Positions 44,533 to 54,264 of a stretch of 64,000 nucleotides of DNA are shown one piece after another. The notes below the pieces were generated by a model. It was not told the DNA's origin and ran no database searches. It saw only the letters and a program-made list of their open reading frames with translations. The position numbers were made by a program, and so were the translations under genes. Every line of letters begins with the position of its first letter. Positions within the stretch are counted from its first letter, which is position 1. This DNA is from Sepioteuthis lessoniana (Eukaryota; Mollusca; Cephalopoda; Myopsida; Loliginidae), in NCBI GenBank assembly GCA_963585895.1, contig OY757917.1, positions 101,054,301 to 101,118,300 of the forward strand, written 5' to 3'.

Positions 44533-44957
44533 CGTGGTGCCTTCAATAAGTTTCCAGACATTTTGTACAGGCATTTAAAATTGCCGTAGACTCTTGAAAA
44601 TTTACTATGTTATTGCTATACATCTTATGAGATGACTGACCAATTTTTACGATTTCAGCTTCAAATGAACAGTTACAGCAGCAATTGGAATACACCCTAA
44701 AGCCTGATTGTCACAGCAGGTGAATTTCAAAAATGCAATCTGGACGTGAGGACACTTTAGAAGAACGATATGCAATAAAATTCTGTTTTAAACTTGGAAA
44801 AAATGCCACAGAAACGTATGGGATGCTTCAGACTGCTTTTCGATCATATTGCATGAATGGAGCATCAGTTTTTGAGTGGCATAAGAGATTCAAGGAAGGC
44901 AGGGAGTCTGTGAGGGATGATGAGAGGTGTGCGAGGAGTAAGGAGTTGATTGGCCAA
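44530..44957 (+). pseudogene. Mariner-family DNA transposon, 5' half
   Basis: Inverted repeat at 44534-44562 (GTGCCTTCAATAAGTTTCCA). ATG at 44733 opens a frame with EDTLEERYAIKFCFKLGKN and HKRFKEGRESVRDDERCARS, the mariner HTH domain. Similarity to the 22463 copy ends at TTGATTGGCCAA (44957), where unrelated LINE sequence begins. Confidence 0.8.
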
Positions 44958-45090
44958 CTCGAGTATACTGGTCGCGTATCCCCCATCTCAACCAAGGCGA
45001 ATGGGTTACCCCCTTGGTTTATTCTCAACACAAGTTGGACTCCGTGGTGGGTGTAGGAGCGCAGGGCCAGAGAAAAAATATACAGCATAT

Positions 45091-46487
45091 ATGGCGTCTT
45101 CAAACTAAAAAACTAAACGGAACCTCTCAGAATCAGACTCGGACAATGAGGCAGCAGACTTCCCCAGAGTCATTGTTATTGAATCTTTGGAGGAGGTATG
45201 CCTAGCCAAATTCTCACCTTTCCTTATCGAAAAAGTAATATCTACAAGAGCTAGTCCAAAAACCGTTAAGAAAACAAGGAATGGTAACTTGCTTGTCGAG
45301 GTAGACAGCCGGAGACAGGCAGAAAACATTAAAAATAAAAACTTTTCATACGACCAAATGCAGAGCGTATCCACATGAGAAACTCAACACTTCCAAGGGA
45401 GTTATCAGGAGTAGAGAGTTGGCATTGGCTACAGAAGAGGAGATAGCATCAGCCCTGGGAAAACAGGAAGTTACAAATATAAAGAGAATCTCCATTAGAA
45501 AAGGTGAAGAACGAATCCAAACCAACACTTACATCCTAACATTTAATAAGCCCCAAACTCCAAAAGAGGTGAAGATCGGCTATTGTTTTGAGAGAGTTGA
45601 GCAGTACGTCAAATGTTAGAAATTTGGACACCACAGGGAAGCCTGTAGAGGACGACAGACATGTTCCAGATGCGGTGAAAAGGACCCGGACCATGCAGAG
45701 GAAGATTGCTTAAAAGAAATTCGATGTGCAAACTGCCAACAAGATCATCCAGCTTACGCAAGAACTTGTACTGTTTACCAAAAAGAAAAAGAAATAATTG
45801 AGGTCAAACACAAGAGGAATGTTTCCTTTCTGGAAGCTAGGAGAATTGTAGGGAGCTATATGGGAGAAAGCAGCTACGCCTCCGTTGCACGGAGAGCGGA
45901 TAGAACCAATGACGACAGCAAATATAGAACACTTGTGGAGAAATTGATCAAGCTGGAAGCCAATGATTGGCCAAAGTTTCAGGAGCACCTTAAAAAACTA
46001 CATTCGGATGAATTTTATGAAGCACCAGCTCAGCAACAAGTGGCGAATGTGGAGAGATCCAATGTTGTAGTTCAAATAAAAACACACGTAGGATCTATCA
46101 CTCCAACACGAACCACTCCTAAAAGTGCAAAATCTCCATCAAAACAGCCGTTACATAAATCACCAATCCGTCCACCAAAAAGCATTAAAGATAGACTAAA
46201 AAACCTGTCTCCCATTAGACCTGAACAACTCAAACAAAAATCACAACTCCCCATTAGCCAAACTACGAAAATACAAATGAACACCAAAGTGAATAAGGAA
46301 AGACCAGGAAGTACATTCAAAATGCCCTCAACAACAAAGTCGCCTATAACAACCAAACCATCCAATTCTCAACCACCAACAAAACCCCTACAAAGGACGT
46401 ATAGTATAGAGAGTATGGATAGCGACACAGACCGCCTAGTTGCCAGCCTTAATCTTGAAGAAATAATCAAAAACTACAATACTTGAA
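45091..46487 (+). pseudogene. LINE ORF1 (gag-like, three zinc knuckles), I/Nimb-like
   Basis: Frame starting at ATG 45091 carries DFPRVIVIESLEEVCLAKF, FLIEKVISTRASPKTVKK and HEKLNTSKGVIRSRE, then CCHC-type knuckles (KFGHHREAC, CSRCGEKDPDHAEEDC, CANCQQDHPAYARTC), then EARRIVGSY and a Ser/Thr/Pro/Lys-rich C-terminus to the stop at 46487. This order matches the nucleic-acid-binding ORF1 of I/Jockey-type LINEs. Defects: TAA at 45106 (codon 6), a 1-nt frameshift near 45361, TAG at 45617 in place of a Gln after the first knuckle's second Cys, and Tyr in place of that knuckle's first Cys. No ORF2 follows. 44958-45090 is probably its 5' leader. Confidence 0.8.
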
Positions 46488-46955
46488 ACCACTTAACTGT
46501 CGGCAAACTTATAAGCTCAGTCACTTTTTTGAATTGTAAATCTCTAACATATCATACACATCTATTCAAATGTGTGCTAACGAATGACTAATGTTAAATT
46601 CTTATTGTTACATAGAAAATCTTGTAATAATTTAACTGTGTGCAAATAAATGAGGAAAAGTAAATGAAATGATTTATGCTGCCAGCATATTTATGCCAAA
46701 CAATTGTTTCTTATGCTAAACTGAATTATTTGAAATAGAACTGGGTTTTTTTACATTGAAACTGTACTTATACTAAAATGAATTGTTTAATAACTGCTTG
46801 AATAAACTGAATTGTTTGAAATAGAAATGTTTTTGACAAGCTGTGTACTCATGCTGAACTGAATTGTTTGAAATAAAACTGATCAGTTACATAAAATGGA
46901 TTTGGCATTAAATAACCTACAAAGGTTGATATGCCATAAAACCAAACCAAACTAA
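46476..46955 (+). mobile_element. Composite element, middle repeats plus arm B
   Basis: AATACTTGAAACCACTTAACTG starts the satellite-type repeats directly at the end of the ORF1; arm B at 46893-46955 (GATTTGGCATTAAATAACC). Confidence 0.6.
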
Positions 46956-46961
46956 ACCAAA

Positions 46962-46981
46962 TCAACTTCCCTATAAGTACA

Positions 46982-47045
<64 letters not shown>

Positions 47046-47065
47046 TGTACTTATAGGGAGGTTGA
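46962..47065. repeat. Palindrome with a (TA)n core
   Basis: Left arm 46962-46986 (TCAACTTCCCTATAAGTACA...) and right arm 47041-47065 (...TGTACTTATAGGGAGGTTGA) pair over 25 bp with one mismatch, continuous with a TA tract between them that is itself self-complementary. Confidence 0.85.
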
Positions 47066-47149
47066 CTGTGCGAAGAAAAATAACTCTTTGAAAATTAAGC
47101 CTTGAATTTAGCGGTTTCGTCAAACTTAAAACGTTTACTCCATCGACAT

Positions 47150-47405
47150 TACATTCATCATCGCAAATGGAACATCTCAGTATTAGACAACCCACAAAAC
47201 AGCTACTATACGGCCACCTGCCTCTCATCTCCTAACCATTCAAGTAAGACGAACAAGATATATGGAGCACTGGACTGCTGTGAAAGTAAAGACGAACTCA
47301 TGAGCGACATTCTCGTATGGACTTCTGCGTATGGATGTGCCAGTACTGGCCAACCAGTGAAAACTTTCATACGTTAATATTGTGCCGACGCGAGAAGCAG
47401 CCGAT
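47150..47405 (+). pseudogene. RTE-type LINE, old subfamily fragment
   Basis: QQLLYGHLPLIS-, ESKDELMSDILVWTSAYGC- and GQPVKTFIR-type residues in one or two frames match the LINE C-terminus at low identity. Confidence 0.55.
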
Positions 47406-47468
47406 GGATAATAGGGATAGCTGCCGAAAGAGATATTCAAGGAAATCCGTACCGTCAGCACGACTAAT

Positions 47469-47519
<51 letters not shown>
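47469..47519. repeat. (TA)n microsatellite
   Basis: TA run. Confidence 0.95.
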
Positions 47520-47522
<3 letters not shown>

Positions 47523-47699
47523 CGAAGTCTGAGCAAACATAAGCAGACAACAATTATATTTATAAGTCCATTACTCACAAGCCACACACTCTAGTAACGC
47601 AAAAATTTTCCTGTGGCTAACACAACGATGAGTTGTTTTATAAAGGTCAAGGCTAGGGATGACATACATAACATGACAAGGTAACGTGATTCCTCTCTT

Positions 47700-47953
47700 T
47701 AACTCACACACACATACAAACTCTCTCTCTCTCTCTCTCTGTCTCTCTAAACACATACACTATCTCTTTCTCTCTCTCACACACACACACACACACTCTT
47801 TCTCACTCTCTCTCTCACACACACTCTCTCTCTCACAAACACATTCTCTCTATCTCTCTCTCTCACACACACACACTCACACACAGACTCTCTCTATCTC
47901 TCTCACACACACATTCTCTCTATATATCTCTCTCTCTCACACACACACACACA

Positions 47954-47995
<42 letters not shown>

Positions 47996-48085
47996 TTCTC
48001 TGTCTCACACCTACACACACCCGCACACACACACTCTCTCTCTCACTCTCTCTCTCTCTCACACACACACACATACAGAGTGAGA
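47700..48085. repeat. (CT)n/(CA)n compound tract
   Basis: Alternating CTCT and CACA blocks over nearly 390 bp. Gives Ser/Leu/His/Thr-rich spurious frames on both strands. Confidence 0.95.
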
Positions 48086-48324
48086 ATGGAAGAATTGGCA
48101 GGCAATTTGTTAAATCAAAAATCCCAAAGAAATTATTCCACAAAAATAACTTTTGTTACTGTTGCGTAACTAATAAACATAAACTTCACAATGATTTTTA
48201 AAGACGAAAAATAAGAGCCAAGAAAAGGGAGATAACTGTGAGGGAATGCTTTAAAGATAACGTAAGTATCCAAGTTTTGTATATCTGCATAGCCTGATGT
48301 TAGTAAATTATTAAACAAGAAAAT

Positions 48325-48905
48325 AGGGAAGTTAGGTTGGGTTTTATGGCACATAAACCATTGTGGGTTATTTAATACGAAATCCATTTTTATACATATA
48401 AATAGTTTTATTTCAAACAATTCAGTTTAGCATGAGTACACTGTTTAATTCTATTTGACCCATAGATAGGACCCTATCAGATGCTGCCACTCCGGGCCAT
48501 AGTGGACCTGGGAGCTATAGCAATGAAGGGGTATTTCGCATTTCCCAACGGCCCAGCATTACCGGAACCTCACCATCAGATCGTTTAGTGTCATATCAGA
48601 ACATTCGTTTGGGGTGTCTTACCCTTCTGCAGAGAAGCAGTCGGTGTATTCTACAGCTCCAGCCGACTGGGTCACAGGACACTCGTTGGGAGGGGAGGTC
48701 TTATCCCTTTGCTGAGGGGCAGTCAGTGTATTCTACTGCGCCAGCCGACTGGGCCACTGGACACTCGTTAGAGGTGTTTTACCCCTTTGCAAAGAAGCAG
48801 TCAATGTATTCTACAGTCCCAACCGACTGAGCCACTCGTTGAGAGAGTCTCGTCCCACTGCAGAGGTGCAACCCCCCCCCACCACCCGGGGGACTGGGCA
48901 AAAAA
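48325..48905 (-). mobile_element. Composite element, reverse, with repeated terminus
   Basis: Arm B reversed 48340-48395, almost no middle, arm A reversed 48455-48670, then its terminal ~85 bp recurs about three more times (starts near 48676, 48765, 48833), each ending in a variant of CCGACTGGGCCAC. Confidence 0.75.
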
Positions 48906-49059
48906 CAGAGCCAATGCTTTGTTGCATTTTTATTATGCCATTTATCATGCTTAATTCCTAAATTTCTTGATTTTTTAAATCGATAAACGACCAATTTTTG
49001 TGGTTATCCCCTGATGATCGTGTCTACTTTATGAAACTTGGAGTTAGCATGTAACTATG

Positions 49060-49135
49060 TCTGGTTCCTTTATTTAATCGCTTATCAACCTTCCTGGATT
49101 ATATTATACAAAAACCATCCTTCTAGAAGAACAGT
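49060..49135 (-). mobile_element. SINE family B tail fragment
   Basis: AATCGCTTATCAACCTTCCTG and ACCATCCTTCTAGAAGAACAG only. Confidence 0.5.
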
Positions 49136-49170
49136 CATCATCATCAAGTCGCGCTACTAGCATGGATTTC

Positions 49171-49201
<31 letters not shown>

Positions 49202-49835
49202 TTCCGTCCTTATCATCAATCGCTCTCGGCAAGTTTTCCAACTTACATACTCCGTCCTCACTGAGTTGTTGTCGATAAGTTCTTGCTGATTAGCCAACTC
49301 TAGCACATCCATGTGTAGGGGTCCATAAAAGAACGTCACTAATGAATTCATCCTTGCATTTCCAGCAGTGTCTCGCATATCTTGTTTGTCTTACTTGGAT
49401 GATTTTTTATATGGGAGGTTAAATAGCCGTAAAGCTGTGTTGCTTTTAGAATTTGTTTGGTATAGTTTGTAGCATTTTTATGCAGTTCCTATCAAGCCTT
49501 TTCTTAATGCATTTTGTCTGCGTCCATGTGGTGCATCCCTACCATAATATTGACACAACCACTGCTTGGAGGAAATCCCGTTTTATTTAATCCGATAGAT
49601 CAGACTTCCATAGGATCGAGAGCCTATCGATAGCAGTCCAAGCCTTCGTTAGGAGCCTTTTAACATCACTTTCAGTTGATGAGACACAGCTGATTTGTTA
49701 TGAGAACTTGTCAACTAATTTCATAGCACCGCCATTTAGAGTGGATATGGCTCCTTCTTGTCTAAAACACATGTACTTCGTTCACGTGGATACCACTACC
49801 TTCTGTTTCCTGCTCCAGGTTATGCAGTAGGGATT
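49136..49835 (-). pseudogene. RTE-type LINE, old 5'-truncated copy
   Basis: 3' (ATCATCATC) at 49136; the minus strand reads the last ~230 residues of the RT polyprotein with many stops (for example KAWTAIDRLSI-like residues near 49630). Same older subfamily as 29915. It joins a Tc1-like element at about 49840. Confidence 0.7.
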
Positions 49836-49842
49836 CGGCTTA

Positions 49843-50286
49843 GGGTGGAATCTTTTGGGGTGTTTTGTTCTTATTTTTTATGTAATTATTCACTGCACAC
49901 CTTGATCTGTTGATTTTCTTGGCGATTTCTCGTAGAGAATGCCCATCTTTTTCAAAAGCATCGATCTTTCCTTTCACGTGATCTGTAAGAGAATTGCCAC
50001 ATCCCATGATTTATTTTTAATTTTTATTGCTAATTTTTCTGTAAAAATTAATCTTAACATAAAAATCTGTGAGTTAATTTGTTTTATTTAATAAATTCAT
50101 GCGTGGCCTTATCTTTTTGCAGCGTGCTAATTTTAATATTTTCTGAAAGAAAAGAATTTTTCAAAAAAATTTTAAATAGATAATCTTATTACTAAATGCA
50201 TTCATCAAAATATGAATTATTGAAAAAAAAGTGGATCAATCTAAATTTCTGCGTTTTTTCGTGGTGGCCTTATCTTTTTCACCAAC

Positions 50287-50290
<4 letters not shown>
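49843..50290 (-). pseudogene. Tc1/Tc3-like DNA transposon, 5' end with IR/DR structure
   Basis: Minus-strand ATG at 50007 opens about 55 residues (MGCGNSLTDHVKGKIDAF, then HSLREIAKKINRSRCAV), a Tc1-type paired helix-turn-helix. Upstream are two direct copies of the presumed transposase site: GTGGCCTTATCTTTTT at 50103 (inner) and at 50265 (outer), about 160 bp apart, followed by a TA tract. Paired sites within each inverted repeat are known from Tc3 and Sleeping-Beauty-type elements. The catalytic domain and 3' end are missing, replaced by the RTE fragment. Confidence 0.7.

Positions 50291-50292
<2 letters not shown>

Positions 50293-50354
<62 letters not shown>
50293..50354. repeat. (TA)n microsatellite
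   Basis: About 31 TA units. Sequence 50360-50930 holds no recognisable feature. Confidence 0.95.
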
Positions 50355-50359
<5 letters not shown>

Positions 50360-50934
50360 ATTAGTATATATAAAATATATGTGTATGTAAATATGACTAT
50401 GTTGGTGTATCACAGTCATTGGAATGTAACAGTTTTTACAAGATGTTCTCGAAAAGAAATGCGTGTAAACTAAGCTTGATTCTTTGTGAATGCACCAATA
50501 TTGTTGCCTTGTGCCAAACTAAGCTAAGTTAATATCTGATAATAAAATTTCATAAAGCACTTGACTGCAAGAAAAGCCTTATGAAAACGAAGTAATCCAC
50601 AGTTTAGCCTTAGGTGTGCGTGGAGGCCATAAAATGCATCTGACACGTGGCAATAATCTACTTCCGAGGCAGAGTCGCTGTTACGTGAAACTTAACGGGC
50701 GTTTTTATACAATAAACTGTCAGGTCACTCGTCTGCAGTGGACCTGTCGGTATTGATAGCCGTGTACCACCTGATTACTGCATTTACTGATATTAGGAAT
50801 TACGTTTGACACCTGCTCAAAACAGATTTTCAGAATTCTGTGACTAGTATGAAAAGTTCTGCTTCGGTCTGCTTATGTCGGCATAAACACTAAACGGCTA
50901 AACCCCCCCACTCTTACACACTCATACGCACCCA

Positions 50935-51905
50935 AATACAAGCCCAGTCGGATGGGGTTGTAGAATGCACCGACTGCATCTCTGCAGAGGGTTAAGACCG
51001 TCAACGAGTGTCCTGGATATCTGATTGTGAGGCTCCAGTAATACTAGATCTTTGGGGAATGCAGAGAACTCCTTCATTGCCATCGCTTCCTGTTCCACTC
51101 TAGTCCAGAGTAGCAGCACCTGAGGGTTCCTATCTATGGGTCAAATAGAACTGTTTGAAATTTTAAGTGAATGCAAACAAATGACTTATGCTTTGTGAAT
51201 TGTTAGAAATAGAGCTGTTTGATCATTTAACTGTTTATAAGCAAGTGACTGATGTTTAATTGAATTGTTAGTGATACATAGTTTGGTTTGGTTTGTTGAG
51301 TTTTATGGCATATCAACCTTTGTAGGTTATTTAACGCCAAATCCATTTTTATGTAAATAACATGTTCTATTTAAAACAATTCAGTTTAGCATAAGTACAC
51401 AGTTTAATTGTCAAAAACATTTCCATTTAAAAATATTCAAGCAGTTATATATAACAATTCAGTTTAGTGTAAATACAGTTTTAATGTCAAAAAACAGGAC
51501 TCTTATCAGGTGCTACCACTCCGGGCCAGAGTGGACCTGGGAGCGATGGCAATGAAGAGGTACTCCACATTCCCCAAAGCTCCAGCATTGCTGGAACCTC
51601 ACCATCAGATTGCTTAGTGTCATATCCAGGACACTCGTTGCGGGGGGGGGGGGTCTTAACCCTCTGCAGAGAAGCAGTCGGTGTATTCTACAGCCCCAGC
51701 CGACTGGGCAATAGTGATACATAGCAATACTTAAAACATTTATCTTTGTTGGCTTATGTTAAACTGAATTATTCGAAATAGAACTATTTAATCCTTTAAC
51801 TATCTACAAAATGTGTGTACAAATCATATATCTAATATATATGTAAAACTGTATTTGGCATTAAATCACTAACAATGGTTGATATGCCATAAAACCAGAC
51901 CAAGC
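50935..51905 (+). mobile_element. Forward composite element, 71-bp subtype, carrying a nested copy
   Basis: Arm A 50940-51150, 71-bp-type repeats 51150-51281 and 51712-51830, arm B 51835-51905 (TTGGCATTAAATCACTAAC). Interrupted by the reverse copy at 51282. Confidence 0.7.
51282..51711 (-). mobile_element. Composite element, reverse, with perfect 13-bp target duplication
   Basis: Starts TTTGGTTTGGTTTGTTGAG, short middle, arm A reversed ending CAGCCGACTGGGCAA. TAGTGATACATAG at 51269-51281 and 51712-51724 is a perfect duplication outside the conserved ends. This gives the clearest element boundaries: 430 bp. Confidence 0.9.
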
Positions 51906-52099
51906 CAAACACACATACACATACATAGTGATTACAGTAGCAATAACAAGAGAGCTCAATCGAAAATATATACTGTAAGTTGCGGCGTACAAGTCGACCT
52001 GGTACATAAGTCGATATAAAGAATAGATGTATACTCGCAGTACAAGGTCGAACTCCAAACATACTGTAGGTTTCTGGTTGCCCAAAACTTATCCAGTTG

Positions 52100-52755
52100 A
52101 ACAAAATGAGGGTAATATATAAGAACTTCTAACAAAAGCATATAAACCCAAACTACTTGAATCAAGATTGTAACTGTAATACATTTGTCTACATCACTAT
52201 TATATATTGTAGGAAAAATTCAAGTTTAGTTTTATACTGATGGGTATATTATAACGAACCAACAAATTTCTTCCGTGGACCTACTGATGTGATATTGATA
52301 AGAGCTTTTGGATATCATATCTACCTGTAAACACATTCAAGTAAAATCACTACCTCCAATAAGAAATATATCGATTTTTTTTTCCATTGGTAAAAGTTTG
52401 TATTCTAGCTCTGCCTTATGATTACATATATTTATATAATGTAGGAGATTTCCAACTTTATTTTCATACTGATAGCTATGTGTTGTGTATCCATGTCACC
52501 AAAAGTTGTACCTGAGTTTATCAATAAACAACACTGACTCGGGAAAAGGTTTTTTTTTACCTTTGATATAAGGGAATATAGTAAATAGAATGAAATTCAA
52601 TTCGTCAACAACGTTTATTAATTACTGTGTAAGCAAGACTAACTTCAGTGGGTAGCGATAATTTCATTTAGTCAGTATTTTCGTATTTCGATGAACGAGT
52701 CTAACTTTCTTGTCAAGGAAATATCTTCCCTTACAACAGTATATGATAGAGAATT
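52100..52755. other. Unassigned A/T-rich sequence
   Basis: No repeat from the families in this window and no convincing open frame. A T-run lies at 52375-52383. Confidence 0.3.
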
Positions 52756-52761
52756 GATAAA

Positions 52762-52995
52762 ATGTGTCTGTGGATCAAACACGAGTATAAGTTGGAATTG
52801 TTTGTGGCAGTCTGCTGGGGTTATGTGAAATGGTGGATATCGATTATTCGGTGTACCGTCCCAATGGCTAATATAAGTCTATTAGTATTTTTGTTGGTAG
52901 TTTTTCAGGTTAAAATGTCAACTTATATGCCACAATTTCCTATCGTTAGTGTGACACGGAAATCAAAACCACATATTGATATTAACAAAGTAAAA
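52762..52995 (+). CDS. Uncertain open frame with a hydrophobic segment
   Basis: The first ~78 codons are not repeat-derived and include MANISLLVFLLVVFQVK, which looks like a signal or membrane segment. The frame then runs into a family C SINE, so the stop at 53124 is not its own. A splice acceptor-like TTTTTCAG occurs at about 52901-52908. No family recognised; may be chance. Confidence 0.15.
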
Positions 52996-53515
52996 AAAAG
53001 TAAAGTTGGCAACCATAATCGATGGCAATCAGAAGGCTCCCTTTTCAATAGCTACAACCGTGGTGTAGGGGAGGGTACTACTCCTTTCCCTGGATTGCTC
53101 CACTTTATCCTTGATAGTAAGTAAAGTAAAGTTGGCGACCATAGTCGAGAGTGACTCGAAGGCTCCCTTTTCGATAGCTACTATACTAAGGTGTAGGGGA
53201 GGGCGCTACTCCATTCCCTGGATTGCTCCACTTTACCCTTGATCCATACCTTATAATGCTGAGTGTTAAGCAAGGAGTCATCATCGAGTACCATTTTTTG
53301 AGTCTTTGGTATGACTCTCCCGGGCCATTGGCGAACACTCTAACCACTATGCTAATGTCCGGTCCTTTATACTTACCTTATATTGCTGAGTGTTAAGCAA
53401 GGAGGTATCCAGTAATATTTTTAAAGTCTTTGGTATGACTTGACCTGGAATTGAACCCAGGTCTTCCAGACCATTCGCGAACACTCTACCCACTAGGCTA
53501 ATGAGACGGCTTGAT
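52990..53515 (-). mobile_element. SINE family C, three partial copies in tandem
   Basis: Body pieces start at 52995 and 53120 (AAAGTTGGCGACCATAGTCG); heads at about 53310-53355 and 53455-53510 (GACCTGGAATTGAACCCAGG). Order implies two or three stacked insertions. Confidence 0.7.
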
Positions 53516-53859
53516 ATTAATAATTTCCCGTTTTTACGGTCATCAAGCAATAATAATAATAAATAATAATAGATCCCCATGAACACCAGTCTTATAGCTG
53601 GGATAAGAGGGCGGTACATCGAAAGTAAAGAGTGGGAAATATAATCTAAGGAACATTAAAAGACTTATATAAAAATGAGTTCTATGAAATAATCGTTTTA
53701 ATAAAGATAGCTTCGTAAAGATCTCATGTGAATTGTGAAAGAATATAGAAAACTATTTAAATTCTGTTTTCTTTTTTATTTTCTAGAATTATAATGTGTT
53801 AAAAGTGTAATAGAAATCGATTTTGATATTTAGATGTACCCAACACCTACGATATGGAC

Positions 53860-53995
53860 AAGATTTGTAATCGGATTAGAGCTGATTTAGATCTAAAGTT
53901 TTCCTTCTCTTAGACTGGTTGCCTAACCAAGATCAAATAACCTAATCTCTCCAGGATTTGAACTCTGATTACTGATTCCATTTTTCAGGAACATA
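53860..53995 (-). mobile_element. SINE family A, shortened
   Basis: CTTCTCTTAGACTGGTTGCC and AGGATTTGAACTCTGATTAC; the middle is deleted. Confidence 0.5.
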
Positions 53996-54264
53996 ACTTT
54001 TTCGCTTTGCGCACTTTCATTAAATATATACACATACACACACACACACATATATATATACGTATTGTTTCATAACCAGAAATAGATTTATAATGACACC
54101 AAGGAAGTGATTTTTTCTTTTTATTCAATATAAAAAGATTTTTAGCTGTGCGCGTTAAGTGTTGATGTATAATTAATTATACATTGATAGCCGTTGACAT
54201 TGACCACTCCAATTGGATACTCCAACCCCATTGATTTCCTTCTAGGATTATATAAAAGTATATA

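Noticed and set aside
47686-48201. 171-residue Ser/Leu/His/Thr frame
   Set aside because: Pure product of alternating CT and CA microsatellites.
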